Assembly: GCF_031755915.1 (NCBI RefSeq) | Contig: NC_083380.1 | Location: forward strand, 14,527,001 to 14,591,000 | Length of the DNA: 64,000 nt | Reading direction: 5' to 3' | From: Ziziphus jujuba | Lineage: Eukaryota > Streptophyta > Magnoliopsida > Rosales > Rhamnaceae | In this document: positions 24,364-37,515 of the stretch, in pieces | Position numbering within the stretch: the first letter of the stretch is position 1 | Layout of the letters: each line of letters begins with the position of its first letter | The notes under the pieces: model-generated | Seen by the model: only the letters and a program-made list of their open reading frames with translations | What the model was told of the DNA's origin: nothing | The model's database searches: none | Translations under genes and position numbers: made by a program

Positions 24364-26107
24364 GTAACCTGCTAGCGATAAATTGCCTTCTTGCTGCTTT
24401 ATCCTTCTATTATTTTTGTTAGTGTAACTATGATTTGATTCGAGGAACGTGGAAAAGTACCATGATTTGTAATATGGAGAAAAGAAGCAAAGGTGGAGGT
24501 AAATTCGTTGGAAGATATCATTTACAAGCTGGTTTCTAAGGAAGCCACTTGTCTTATTCATGGGTTCTGAAACTTTCATGGGGAAGGACTGCTATTTAGT
24601 GGAGGACATTAAAATGCTGCTAGTTTCTCATAATCGATTTCTTTGTTCTTTTGCTCCAACAGAAGCAAACAAAGCTACTCATTTGTAGCTCCCTCATTCT
24701 TTATCTTATCTCTATCTTATTTTGAATCTTGGATGGAAGATGGACCAGATTGGTTGATTCCTACTCTTGAAGAGGATATGTGTACCATTCCTATTTCTTA
24801 ATAATTTTTTGAGTTTATTTTTCAAAAAAAAAAAAAACAAATTTAGTTTTTCTTTGAAAAAACTCTACATTTTGTTTAGGATATGATACCAAGATAATGT
24901 AATAAATTCAGCATTATATGTATATATATATATATATATATAGAATAAGATTTAAGTTAGGATGGTCAGAAATTTTTAAAATCAGATTTAAAATTTTAAC
25001 ATTCAATTTATCATTTTTGAATTATGCTTTACATTTTTTTCAATTCAAGAAAACTTTATAAAAATTAAATAGTACTTATATATATATATATATGTATATA
25101 TATTTAAAAAGAAAAAGTTGACTTAGTAGTTAATCGGGCATGTATTAGATTAGATTACTTTATGTTGACATCATCAATGATGTTTTAGCATCACATATAT
25201 TATTTTACTTCTTTAGCCAAAGGGTTTGGGTTATCATATTGTATAGTGACTAAAGTCCTTAAAGATTTACAAAAATAAATAAATAAAAATCTAACGGAAA
25301 ATTTCATTTCAACATCTTCAGTTTTATTTTAATTCATATCTTATATTTAGAAAAATTCATCAATAACTTCTTTTTAATTTTAAATATTTATTAAAATGAC
25401 CCATCTGTTAACTGGGTGATCTTATATTTAACAATCAAATGTTGTATATATATATATATATATATATTTATCTTTAACAACAAATTTCTTCCATCCCAGT
25501 GTCTTAAAGTTACCACATTTAAAAAATAAATGTAAATAATTACCAATTGAATCAACATTATTTTACACAATTAAATAGTATTTTGGTACTTACATTTTTA
25601 AATTACACATTTTCGAATAAAAACTATTGTTTACTTTGATAACCTTTAGCTTTATTTGTTTCTTTATGATATGGTACCGAGATCACGTGGTACTTCCAGC
25701 ATTATTTATGTAATATATTTTTTAAAAAACGTAAAAGCGTATATAGTTTATATAGTTAACTGGCATTTGTTTGGTAGAGGTTAGATTATTTTATGTCAAC
25801 GTCATCAATGATGTATTAATTAGCAGCATTAGGTACATTATTCAATTGGCGCTTTTAGCTTTACTTTTCTTTATGATATGTACACACTGAAATTATTGTC
25901 ACGTATAACATCATCATGGAAAACCCTCGGTTTAAAAAAGTAAAATAATATATGTAATGCTTAGAAATACATTATTGATAATGTCAATATAAAAGTAATG
26001 TATTTTTAGTATTATGTACATTTTTTCGTTTTATTTTTAAGCAGATGGGGTTTTGGATGATGATTCGTATGTGATGTTAATTTAATAGCTAAATGATGAG
26101 GTTATAT
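24364..26107. other. AT-rich intergenic region with a diverged internal repeat
   Basis: No gene is recognised. About 24870-25200 and 25660-25840 share a diverged segment (atgnta(c/a)caaga.., cagcattat, and atttatgtnaacntcatcaatgatg). (TA)n microsatellites lie at 24921-24942, about 25078-25093 and 25444-25468. Confidence 0.55.
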
Positions 26108-27043
26108 TATCATTTACGATAATTTTTTTTTTGTTTCAAAATTTTAAATTTATAACTTTTCAAATATAAATGTAAATATCTTAATAACTAAGTTAATTTC
26201 ATCTGACATAATCAAATGGTATTTTAAAACTTATGTTTGTTAAATTATATACTTTTGTATAAAAATAATTTTTCATTTATATATAATAAAAAAATTAGAA
26301 AATAATGACTTTTTTTTTCTTAATTACACATCTTGGGAAGAGGGAATTTTTATCTAGTTGGACATTTCGACCTGGATATGAAAGTGTAATCCCAATGGTT
26401 TTAGAGCATCTTTAATGATTTTGTTAATTAAAGATTATGTGATAATGAGTTTGGAATTTGTAGATGCTTAGTTGGCATAACATTTATCAATCTAAACAAT
26501 CTACTTAAATTTTTTCTCCAACAAGTTCTATTTAGAATTTTAAATTGTTTTGAGTTGGTATGTTAGAAGATAAGATAAACGGAAAGAGGAGAGAAAAGAG
26601 ATTGTAAATTGATGAGGAGAGATGAGAGAGAAGAGGTTGAATTTATAACTTATATTGTCTAATAGATCTTTTACAAAATGGGCCTGTTAAACTATTTTTA
26701 TTTTATTTTATTTTTTTAATACCACGTCACTCGATAGAGGTCTTAAAGCATCTTCAATATCTTTGTCTATTATTAAATTTTGCCACATAAGAAAAAATAA
26801 ACAACTATGCAAAAAAATTTTCCAATGAATCTGCCTATACATTTTGTCAAACTAATATGGTAAAATAAATATAGATATTGTCTAAGTGACCCTCTACTTT
26901 TAAAGGATCTACACAACATCATTGGAGATTTTTTTTTTTTTTTAACCTGTATGTTCGTTTGATTTTTTCTCTTTTAAATCAAGTCTGCTGGTTTGATGTT
27001 GCAAAACTTTGTTTTAGATGGACATGTCCAATGGAGAAGCACT
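26108..27043. repeat. Second copy of the intergenic block 3488-4620
   Basis: Diverged copy of the sequence upstream of PsiSABATH-1. It is cut off from the rest of its block (38850 onward) by the copia element at 27044-38798. Confidence 0.75.
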
Positions 27044-27323
27044 TGTGGGGGTCCAGCCTTTTATCTCCTAAAGCCTAAGCCTATTAGGGTTTCAGTCTTA
27101 GAAACCCTAGAGAGAACATTATAAATAGATGCTCATTTTTAATCTTGTATTAAATAACACAACATACAATATAGATAATACAGGTTTTTGAGAAAGGCTG
27201 AGAGAAGCTTTTTTGTGTATAAATTTTATAGTTATAATATATATTTTCTTCTCAATTTGTGCTTTTGTCTCTCTTTATTTTTCTGTATTAGTTTTGTATT
27301 TTTTTGGTGATCAAAGGATCACA
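27044..27323 (+). repeat. Copia-2 5' LTR
   Basis: 280 bp from TGTGGGGGTCC to GATCACA, matching 37516-37663 plus 38668-38798. No standard tRNA-Met primer site follows it. The next bases are aaatctttgagcatacc. Confidence 0.85.
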
Positions 27324-28389
27324 AAATCTTTGAGCATACCATGAGGTAGATCTGGCCGAGACGAGAGAATGAGACCAACCGGACCTCCATCTGCCGACGC
27401 ATGCACACCCACATGCCGATCAAAGTTTTATGCAGGTTTTTATGCACCGGTCAATGCACATGCGCCACACACGTGCAAGAGCCGAGCTGATCTGAGAGAT
27501 GAGCTGCTGAGACAAGTTCGGAGTCGAGCTGTGCCACATCATCAGTCAGCTCTCTGCCATGTCATCCGATCTGCCATGTCATTTGCCACATCAGCACCGG
27601 ACCAAATTTTCCTGAAATTGTAGAAATATCCCTATATTTTTTATATTTGTAGGTTTTTCTAGAAGTTTTGATATTTGTAGCTTGATCTGAAACTTTTGGA
27701 AATTGCATTTTGGCCCTAAATTTTGAAGATTCAGATTTTGACCTGAGAAGAGTCAAATCCAACATTTTTGACCGTTCTATTTTGCCAAATTCAGCTCCAA
27801 TTTAGGACAAGATGTCAATGGACGAGTCATATTCGTGAGCGATGATCAAGCTTACTGCCACCAACTATACACTTTAGAGATCTCAGATGGAAGATTTTCT
27901 AAATTACAAGGACTTGTTTGACCCTTTCGATGCCAAAGGAAGGAATCCCGATCAACCAAAGAAGCAGAATCGAAGAAGATGAATAGGAAAATGATCAATC
28001 AAATCCAACACTGGAGGACATGTACCAAGCTAAGGCAACTCGGAATAAAGCCTTGTTGATGAGGCGTTTGGTGAACTTGAAGTTGAAGAATGGAACTTCT
28101 GTAGCCGAGCACACAAGTATGTTTCAGAACTTAGTAAAGTGGTGGAGTTACAACTAGGGGATGAGGACATGTACTTTTACTTCTTAGCTCTCTTCCAAAT
28201 AGCTGGGAGACACTGGTCCTCTCTCTCAACAATTCAGCTCTAAATGGCAAATTTACTATGGTTATGGTAACGGATGCCTTATTTAATGAGAAGGCCAGAA
28301 GAAAGGACATTAGCAATGATCAAACACATGCCTTGTCACAAAGAAACGGGGGAGATAGCAAGAAGGTACTCATGATAGGGGGAGAGGCA
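27324..28389 (+). pseudogene. Copia-2 leader and gag remnant
   Basis: After an untranslated leader, the part from about 27820 holds gag-like fragments in shifting frames (for example around 28010-28110, LKATRNKALLMRRLVNLKLKN-like, and 28270-28380). It stops at the inserted gypsy LTR, and the gag zinc knuckle resumes at 34296. Stops and frame changes show it is dead. Confidence 0.6.
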
Positions 28390-29527
28390 TGCTACGAATC
28401 TAGGACAATCTGCTCCTAAATCCGTATTATAATGGCCCAGATCTAATTCTGTTCAAGTTCTAATGATCACCTTGACCCCTAATCAACCTGTGATTAGAAA
28501 CCTTGGTATAGAATGAAGACGCCACAATAGGTGATGGAAGGCCTATTGATAAGTCAAACTAAAACACTCATTCACTAATGGTGTTTTAGGTGTTCAAAAG
28601 AACAAAGAGAATTCAATCTCCCAAATAATTTTCTGCATAAAATTCAAGCTTATTTCTCATTGATAAATAAGCCTTTAAACATGCTAAGATTACAAAGCAA
28701 AAACCCTAAAAACTTAATTCAAAATCGGACACAGAAAAAGAAAGTAGGGAGAAGGAAAGTAGAGGAAAGGAAAGTGCCTAATTTTTCCTAGTTTCCTAAA
28801 CTAATTTAGATTAATTAATCCTGTTATTTTGAATTAGAAATTTATTAATTTAAAATTGAAATACTAAAATAATAACTTTCCTAAACTTATTTTTCCAGAA
28901 AATAAATAAATAAATAAAAATAAAAACAAAAGACTAATTTTCTAAAACAAAAAGTAAAAATCAAATTAGGAAACTAGTTGACTAGTTCGATTATTAAGCT
29001 AACTTTGACCAATATCCAACTTGTTTGGGCTCCAAATCAGCTTCCATATGCCATTTAGGATGCCAAATATGATTAATAATTATTCCCACACCTTGCTCCT
29101 TGATTGGAATAAGTCAAACTTGAAGAAAAGTCAAAACCAACGGCTAAACAGCACATTTGCGGTCAAATTGAGATGCTGTCCGTACAAGTTGGTTTTACTT
29201 CTGAATTGACTTGTTTCCATGACCCCTTAGTGATATTTATTGAATCCATAAAGATTTGGAACCATTTCTTGTTGCCCGGACTCCATAAATGCACCGAAAC
29301 CGCTATCCGGGTCCATATCAGCTTCCACCACTTGTATGCTCAGAATAGGTCTTGGATCTTCGTGTATGGACAAGTGCTCTTGAGCATGAATTACCCTCTA
29401 GATAAATGCGGAAAATTTATCCCTAAACCTCTTAGCTTGAGCCCTAGTGATCATCCTGGTCTTCATCCGTATTGGGTTAGCAACCCAGCGAGTTGTCGGT
29501 TGTGCGGACACGGACGGATTCGCATCA
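28390..29527 (-). repeat. Gypsy 3' LTR (nested element)
   Basis: On the + strand it runs tgctacgaatct to gcatca and is a long match to 33182-34290. Open frames in it (for example 29173-29640) are LTR sequence, not genes. Confidence 0.87.
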
Positions 29528-29599
29528 TTCCCCTCCTCTTGAAAAGGATTTGTCCTAAAATCAAGATCATCGCCTGTAGCAGAAGGAGAGAATTCAGCA

Positions 29600-29830
29600 A
29601 CATAAATGTGGCATTAACATTGTACTTACCTAGTAAGTAAAGTTTGTCGGCATTGTCATTGATTCACTCCAAAATTTGAAAAAGTCCATCCCCTCGAGGC
29701 ATAAGCTTTGACTTTTGTTGCTTCAGAAACCTCTCCTTTCTTAAGTACAACCAAATCCAATCTCCTAGGTCAAACACTAACACAACAAAATCTAAAAATA
29801 CATGCTCATTGTGGCAAAAATTACACTTTT
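29600..29830 (-). pseudogene. Gypsy pol C-terminal tail
   Basis: The - strand reads GDWIWLYLRKERF, KSKLMPRGDGLFQILE, stop, INDNADKLYLLGKYN. This is the conserved region after integrase in plant Ty3/gypsy polyproteins. It follows the protease fragment with the RT, RNase H and integrase core missing. Confidence 0.82.
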
Positions 29831-30136
29831 TAAAGTTAGCAAATAATCTCTTCTAAATTTTCAAATTTCCACAAAGTAAAGCTCTCAACAAGGCAGATGC
29901 AACAAAAATATCTTTAAATAACCATCTTTATACATCATGAGCAGCAATGGTTTCTTACCCAAGAAAGCCTTATTAACATCCCCAAAACTCAAATAAAATT
30001 TTTTATTTTTCCTCTCTTTTCTTTCTTTTTCTTTCTTTCCCTCAATTTGGCTCTCACTCTCGGCTTTTCTCACTTCTCTCACACTCTCGGGTTTCTCTCC
30101 CCTTCTCACCTCACTTTTGACTTTCCCATAATGTTT

Positions 30137-30502
30137 TCACTCAATTTGAGTCTTAGAGCACTTACTTGGTTGGTCTTGCACAGCTTGGACTCCTTGGATG
30201 GGTGTTGCTGCTGTGGGGGTCATGCTAGTTCTCTCATTGAGTTGGTCGGCCACCCTCCCTTGTTGTATTTGTATTTGACCTTTGTACACTTCTTTAGGAG
30301 TTAATGCCTCCAGCTTGACCTTCTTACCTTTAAATCTAAAAACAATACTATTCTCTCTACCATAATGAATAGAGATACTATCAAATTGCCAAGGCTTACC
30401 AAGTAAAATATGTCCCGCATGCATAGGCACAACATCACACAAAACCACATTCACATATTTATTTATGCTAAATTTTACTTTGGCTTGTTTATTCACTTTC
30501 AT
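30137..30502 (-). pseudogene. Gypsy aspartic protease fragment
   Basis: The frame contains VKFSINKYVNVVLCDVVPM then HILLGKPWQFDSISIHYGR and FRFKGKKVKLEALTPKE. This is typical of the second half of the plant gypsy protease and the linker to RT. The catalytic D-S/T-G part is not present in this open piece. Confidence 0.8.
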
Positions 30503-30746
30503 TTCACACTATCATTAAGCCATTACAATCTATATGATTCTGGATGTTTAATGGTTGTTAAGCCTAATTTAACAACCAAGTTTAATTCAGCATTGGATGC
30601 ATGGAGTGTCTCGGCTTCATCTTCAAGTTCTTCCTCTCCTTGTTTGGTCTCACATTCACTTTCTTCACTTTCTGATTCTAACTCACCATTACCTTTTACA
30701 CCATGATTCTTCTATTCGGGCATTGGCTAGTGATGTGTCCTCATCC

Positions 30747-31968
30747 TTAGCACTTAAAACAAATAATTTCTCTAGATCTTGAAGTTTTAGGATCAGATTT
30801 TACCTCATTCTTTTGTGCTTGGACATATTCAACTTTGGACTCCCTTCTTGGCCGATTTGAACTTTTTTCTCCAACTTTCGGCTTTGGCTTGTTTTCAAAT
30901 GTAGGATTGTTTCTCCAGCCACTTGGATTTGATCTTCCGCTATTGGAAACACCTCCAAACTGTGAGCCTACACCCCTCCTCTTGAATCGATGCTCTAATT
31001 TAATAGCCACATGCAACATCTCCTCCAATTCCAAATATTGTTGCAATTCTAATTGATTGGCAATTTCACGATGCAAACAACCAAGAAACCTTGCCACAGT
31101 TACTTCTCTATCTTCATTCATGCTTAACCTCATCATAAGAATCTCCATCTCCTTGTAATAATCCTCCGCGGACCTAGTTCCTTGAGATAAAGATTGAAGT
31201 CTTTGATGCAGCAACCTATGATAGTGTAATGGTACAAATCGCTTCCTCATGACTCCTTTCATTTGTCGCCATGTAGTGATCAAGTCATCACCAACTCTCC
31301 TTCGGGTATTTTGCTCATTGGTCCACCATTGGAGTGCATAATGACCAAACTCCATTGCTGCCAACTTCACCTTCTTGGCCTCTGAATAATTATGACAATG
31401 AAAAATTATCTACATTCTCTCCTCCCATTCTAAATATGCCTCTGAATCACTTTTTCCCATGAAAGGTGGAATGTTTATGTTGATATTTCCTAGATCATCA
31501 TCTTCATTCCTTTCTAGTCTCCCACGAATTGGCCTTTCTTGAGGTTCAAAAATTTCATTAAAACCCCTCACCCAAGTCATCTCCAAAGTTACTTCCCCCG
31601 AATTCCTCTCTTGGTCACCCTTGGCCTCCTCGACCTCGACCTCGATGAGCATCTAACCTTATATTCAGCCCTCCTTGTGATGTTTCTACCCTGTCCATCC
31701 TTTGATATATGTTGTCAAATCGAGCATTCATCTACCGTAATTGCTCCAATATAGCCCTCATGTCCATTTGCTCACCACACCTCGTAGCTCGAGAATTGCC
31801 TTTAAATCCTACGGACTCCTCTTTATTAATTCTCAAAGGCTGATCTCCTTTTCTCACCCTTGAATCCGCCATGTTAGTATGAATATCATAAAAAATAAAA
31901 TAAGACCTTGCCAAATTCACTTCCTCACGTGTTTCAATCAAACAAGAACTCGACACTCGTGTTTGCAC
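30747..31968 (-). pseudogene. Gypsy gag remnant
   Basis: 30747-31370 carries the retrotransposon gag domain (ALQWWTNEQNTRRR, TWRQMKGVMRKRFVPLHYH, LSQGTRSAEDYYKEMEILM) followed by a basic region. It ends in CFKC, the start of a CCHC knuckle, where the frame breaks. 31410-31652 (FMGKSDSEAYLEWEERM) and 31732-31968 (starting MQTRVS, later RAILEQLR) are the N-terminal pieces in adjoining frames. Confidence 0.85.
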
Positions 31969-32039
31969 ACTAGTTTCGGCTTTTAACCCTCTTTTGAGCT
32001 CACACTCTCTTGCCTTTTTCCTCTCAATGAATTATCTCA

Positions 32040-33181
32040 AAGTTCTAAAACACCCACAAAATAGCAATTAGATCACAATTATGTTTTAATTATACTTATC
32101 AACAAAACAGTAGCAAAAAGGAAGTAATACCGAATGAAATTAAAATACCTAAATTTCGGCTTTTCTAGACAAAATAAGGCAAATTACAAGGAAATTTTGG
32201 AATCAAGAAGAACTAGACGAGATGGTAGGAAATTAAAGGTTCAAGAAAAAAAATATAGAAAAATAATTTCAAATATGAACAAGAATCAAATTGAACAAAA
32301 ATATAGAATAGTGTTAGTTGTTGTTCTTGTATCTCAAGTTTTGTATCAAATCCTTTAACTAATTTTAATCCAATAATTTAAGCACCCAAAATTGAAAAAT
32401 CCAGCAACAAAATAATTCTCCAGCAACTCCAAATATTGAATAAATAAACAACAAAACAGCAGCTCCAAGAAATTTCCAGCAACAAATTTCGACACCAAAT
32501 TCAACAAACCGAAATTTTTTTTTATTCAACTTTTTTTTCATTTTTTTTAAACTAAATATCAAAAACACCTCCAGTAACAAAAATTAGCAACCAAATACAA
32601 TTCCAATAGCAAAATCTCACCAAACCCATGGCCTCCAACAAAAAACAAATGTGTAGTTTGTTTTTTGTTTTTAAAAATTCCGCAAACCCTTCTTTTTTTT
32701 TTTTTTTTGACTCACAGATCATAAACAACTGCAGTAGCAAGGTTCAACACCAAAAATTGCAATTCTATAGCCACAAATTCTCCAAACCCAAAACCACTTT
32801 TCAAAGAAAAACAAATTGCACAATTTTAGGTTTTTTATGCAATATGCTATCAAAACTTTCTCTCTCTTTTTTTTTTTTTTTTTTTTGGATATATGAATGC
32901 GAATAATTTAAGACTAAAACAGAAAATAAAAATCAACAATAACCAAAATTAACAAGAACAATGATGAAAATCAACCAACAAACTAGGAAACAAAAAATAC
33001 CGTAAAACAAGGAAATCCTAATTTAACTAGGAATGAATTTTTTTTTTTTTTTTTAAGATGCTGAATGTGTATGATGATAGAAGCAACCTTAACCTAATGC
33101 TAAAATTACAGAATAACACAAAAACAAATAAAGCAAATAAAGATAGATCAAACTTAAATAAAATTTGGCTCTACTACCAAA
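32040..33181. other. Gypsy 5' untranslated region
   Basis: AT-rich sequence between gag and the 5' LTR with several poly-T runs (32518-32550, 32692-32710, 32866-32887, 33039-33054). There is no coding homology. Its right end holds the primer site facing the LTR at 33182. Confidence 0.6.
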
Positions 33182-34290
33182 TGATACGAATCTTGGATGA
33201 CCTGCTCCTAAACTTGTATTATATTAGCCCGGATCTAATTATGTTCAAGTTTTTATGGTCACCTTGACCCCTAACCAACCTGTGATTAGAAACCTTGGTA
33301 TATAATAAAAATGCCACAATAGGTGATGGAAGGCCTATTGATAAGTCAAACTAAAACACTCATTCACTAATGGTGTTTTAGGTATTCAAAAGAATAAAGA
33401 GAATTCAATCTCACAAATAATTTTCTGTGTAAAATTCAAACTTATTTTCCATTGATAAATAAGTCTTTAAATAGGCTAAGATTACAAAGAAAAAGCCCTA
33501 ACAAAGTGTTGAGAAAAAGAAAGTAGGAAAAAGGAAAGTAGAGAAAAGGAAAGTGCCTAATTTTTCCTAGTTTTCGAAACTAATTTTGATAAATTAATTC
33601 CTTTATTTTGAATTAGAAATTAATTAATTTACAATTGAAATACTAAAATAATAACTTTCCTAAACTTATTTTTCCAACAAATAAATAAATAAAAATCAAA
33701 ATAAAAGACTAATTTCCTAAAACAAATTAGTTTTAGGAAACTAGTTGACTAGCTTGTTACTAAGCTAACTTTGACCAATCTTCAACTTTTTTGGGCTCCA
33801 AATCAGCTTTCATATTCCATGTAGGATGCCAAATATGATTAATAATGATTCCCACACATTGCTCCTTGATTGGAATAAGTCAAACTTGAAGAAAAGTCAA
33901 AGCCAGCAGCTAAACGGCACATTTTAGGCCAAATTGAGATGCTATCCGTACAAGTTGGTTTTACTTCTTTCTTGATTGTTTCCATGACCTCTTAGTGATA
34001 TTTATTGAATCCATAAATATTTGGAACCATTTCTTGCTGCCCATACTCCATAAATGCACTGAAACTGCTACCCAAGTCTGTATCGGCTTCCACCACTTGT
34101 ATGCTCAGAACAGGTTTTGGATCTTCGGATATGGACAAATGCTCTTGAGAATGAATTGCCCTCTGGATAAAGGTAGAAAATTTATCCCTAAACCTCTTAG
34201 CTTGAGCCCTAGTGATCGGCCCGGTCTTCATCCATATCGGCAACAACCTAGCGGGTTGTCGGTTGTGCCTGCACGGATGGATTCGCATAA
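33182..34290 (-). repeat. Gypsy 5' LTR (nested element)
   Basis: Starts tgatacgaatct on the + strand and ends gcataa (gcatca in the partner), immediately before TSD AGGCA. Confidence 0.87.
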
Positions 34291-34295
34291 AGGCA

Positions 34296-37200
34296 GGAGC
34301 CAGAGTAGAGGCAGAACCACAGATGGAAGGAGGCCAATATATAAATGCCATTATTGTGGCTGAGAAGGACACTTGAAGAAGTACTGCAGGAAGATGTTGC
34401 GAGAGCAGGGGTAGAAAAGCAATCAGCCGAAGAAGGATGGTGAAAGTTTGGTCACCGTCAGAGGAGCAGTGGCATATTGTTCAACACATGAAGAATCATG
34501 CCTTCACACTTCAAGCCAAGAAGTCGAATGGGTAGTCGATACTGCAGCATCCTACCATATTACTCCGCATATAGATTTTTTCAGAACATATAAAGCAGGA
34601 GACTTTGGCACAGTGAAGATTGGAAATAACAGCTTCGTTAAGATCATTGGAACTGGTGATATTCAGACAAAGACCAACATCGGACATATAATTACTATGA
34701 AGGATGTCCAACATGTTCTAGACCTTCGGCTCAATCTACTCTCAGGAATAACCTTTGACAAGGAAGGCTTTGGCAACTACTTTTACAATGGTACATGAAA
34801 ATGACAAAAGGTGCTATGGTTGTCGCTCGAGGACATATTTGTGGAGCACTTTACAAGACTCAAGTGAAGATTTGTGCAGATACCCTCAATATTACAGAAA
34901 GAGAGGTATCTCAAAATTTGTGGCACCAGAGACTCGGTCACATGAATGAGAAAGGGTTGTCTACCTTGACAAATAAGAAAGCTTATCACTATTTCCAAGG
35001 ATGCCGTGCTAGATCTTTGTAATCATTGTTTGTATGGTAACACAAAGTCTCATTTAAGTCCTCTTCAAAGAGAAGATCAAAGTTGCTTAGTCTGGTGCAC
35101 TTTGACGTTTGTGGCCTTTTGGAAGAGGAATCTCTAGGTGGCAATAGATATTTCTTGACCTTTATAGATTATGCTTCTCAAAAGGTGTGGGTTTATTTCC
35201 TAAAGATGAAGTATTAAGTTTTAAATTATTTCAAAGAGTTACATGCCATGGTAGAGCATGAGACAAGAAAAAAGTTAAAGTGTTTTCGCTCAAACAATGG
35301 AGGTGAGTATACTTCCCGAGAATTTTATGACTACTGTAGAGGACATGGTATTCGGCATGAGAAGATGGTTCCTCGCACCCCACAACATAATGGTGTAGCC
35401 GAGAGAATGAATTGGACGATTATGGAGAAGGTTAGAAGTATGATCAGGATGGCTAAGCTGACAAAGTCATTCTGGGGAGAAGCTGTTCATGCCATTTGCT
35501 ATTTGATTAACAGATCGCCATTAGTACCACTAAATTTTGAAATTCTGGAGAAAGTGTGGTCTGATAAGAATACCTCATACTCTCATTTAAGAGTATTTGG
35601 ATGTTTAGCCTTTACACATGTATCCAAGGAGCTTAGACAGAAGCTCCATGCAAGGACTACTCCATGCATCTTTATTGGATATAGAGATGAAGAATTCGAA
35701 TACAGATTATGGGATCCAAAAGCAAAGAAGGTTATCAGAAGCAGGGAGGTAGTATTCCAAGAAAACCAGATTATAGAAAACATTGAGAAGCCAATGAAGT
35801 CTTCTAGTACCAGTGCATGATTTTGTTCCTAATCCAGCATCAGCATAACCCACCACAGATGATGACGAGGTGTATAGAAAATCACCAGAAGAAGAACAGG
35901 AGAGAGAAGAGGATATTGAGAACATAGATGCTCAAACACCAGAAGTCACAGGATCATCACAACAGTCAAAGGATGGTACACCTCTCCAAAGATCTGAACG
36001 AGGTTGTGTTCCCTCAAAGAGATATCTAGAATCTCAATACATTCTGTTTATTGAAAAGGGGGAGCCAGAGAATTTTCAGGAAGCTAATTCTCATCAAGAC
36101 AAAGTAAATTGGCTGCATGCAAATGCAAGATGAGATGGAGTCTTTGCTAAAGAACCATACTAATTAGTTGGTTGAGCTTCCAAATGGAAAGAAGGCACTG
36201 AAGAACAAATGGGTATTCAAGCTTAAAAAAGATGGCAACGGACAGGTGGTGAAGCATAAAGCCTGATTGGTCGTCAAAGGTTTCCTTCAGGATAAAGGAA
36301 TTGACTTTGATGAGATTTATATGAAGCAGCTAGAAGGTTTTGAGATTTTAGGAAAGGAGAATCTCGTTTGCAAGTTAACGAAGAGCTTGTATGGCCTCAA
36401 GCAAGCACCCAAGCAGTGGTACAAGAAGTTTGACACTTTTATGGTGAGTCAAGGATATAAGAAGACTGATGCAGGCTGGTGTGTTTACATTCAGAGATTT
36501 CCAGATGGAAAATTCATTGCACTTTTGCTGTATGTTAATGACATATTGATCGTTGGACAAGATGCAATGAAAATTAGTCAGCTGAAAAAGAAACTTTCCA
36601 AGTCATTTGATATGAAGGATTTGGGACCTGCTCAATAAATTTTAGAAATGTAAATAGCTTGAGATAGGAAGAATCATAAGAGAAGTATGTCGAACAAGTG
36701 ATAAAGAGATTTGGCATGGAGAATGCTAAACCAGTCAATATTCCATTAGCAAACCATTTCAAGTTGAGTAAGAGATCGTGCCCCTTATCCAAAGTAGAAA
36801 TAGAGGAGATGGCTTCAGAGTCTTATTCTTCAGTGGTGGGAAGTCTAATGTATGCAATGATGTGTACTAGACCGGACATTACTCATGCAGTTGGTTCCGT
36901 GCGCAGATTTCTTTCAAATCCTGGAAAAGAACACTGGGAAGCAGTCAAGTGGATTCTCAGGTATCTTAAGGGTACATCCAAAGTATGCTTATGTTACGGA
37001 GGAAGTGTTCCAGTTTTACATGGCTATATGATGCAGATATGGCTAGAGATCTTGATAGTAGGAAATATACTTCAGGTTATATTCACACTTTTGCTGGAGG
37101 AGCTGTGTCATGGCAGTCAAGATTGCAAAAGTGTGTAGCCTTATCCACGATAGAAGCAGAGTACATTGCCCAGTGGAAGCCGAAAAGGAGATGATGTGGT

Positions 37201-37470
37201 TAAAGCATTTACTCCATGAACTGGGCATCAAGCAAAATGACTATACGATACATTGTGACAGCCAGAATGCTATGGATTTAAGCAAGAACTCAATATATCA
37301 TTGTCGGATAAAGTATATTGACATCTGCTATCATTAGATACGCGATGTGACTGAGTATAAATTGTTTAGGTTGGTGAAGATTCAGACAAAGGAGAATCTA
37401 GTAGATATGTTTACAAATGTTGTCACACCAGAGAAGTTGAAGCTATGTAGAGACATAGCTGGTTTAGATA
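34296..37470 (+). pseudogene. Copia-2 zinc knuckle and pol remnant
   Basis: The domain order is Ty1/copia. About 34342-34390 is a CCHC knuckle interrupted by a stop (KCHYCG, stop, EGHLKKYC). 34448-34798 is protease with VVDTAASYHIT. 34906-34980 is GAG-pre-integrase (LWHQRLGHMNEKG). 35248-35820 is the integrase second half (RSNNGGEY, where families usually have an Asp, then PQHNGVAERMN and SYSHLRVFGCLAF). 36200-36640 is a shortened RT with a deletion after GIDFDEIY, then LYGLKQAPKQWYKKFD and LLYVNDILI in place of the YVDD motif. 36698-37470 is the RT end and RNase H (GSLMYAMMCTRPDITHA, ALSTIEAEYIA, NLVDMFT) with frame changes. It is inactive. Confidence 0.9.
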
Positions 37471-37501
37471 GTGGGTAACCATCAAGTTTTTGAAATGTGG
37501 C

Positions 37502-37514
37502 TGGAAGGGGAGAA
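37502..37514 (+). promoter_or_regulatory. Copia-2 polypurine tract
   Basis: The purine-rich run ggaaggggagaa directly precedes the 3' LTR, as expected for the plus-strand primer. Confidence 0.75.
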
Positions 37515-37515
37515 T

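Larger units (their letters stand above)
28390..34290 (-). mobile_element. Nested Ty3/gypsy deletion derivative
   Basis: 5901 bp inserted into copia-2 gag with TSD AGGCA (28385-28389 and 34291-34295). Its LTRs are 28390-29527 (1138 bp) and 33182-34290 (1109 bp). On the - strand the left LTR is preceded by a purine tract (aagaggaggggaa) and the right LTR is followed by TTGGTAGTAGAGCC, a slightly altered tRNA-Met primer site. The internal 3.65 kb encodes gag, part of protease and the pol tail, but no reverse transcriptase or integrase core. Confidence 0.9.

Noticed and set aside
29173..29640. 155-aa + strand frame
   Set aside because: It lies mostly inside a gypsy LTR, and a version recurs at 33995-34363 in the other LTR.
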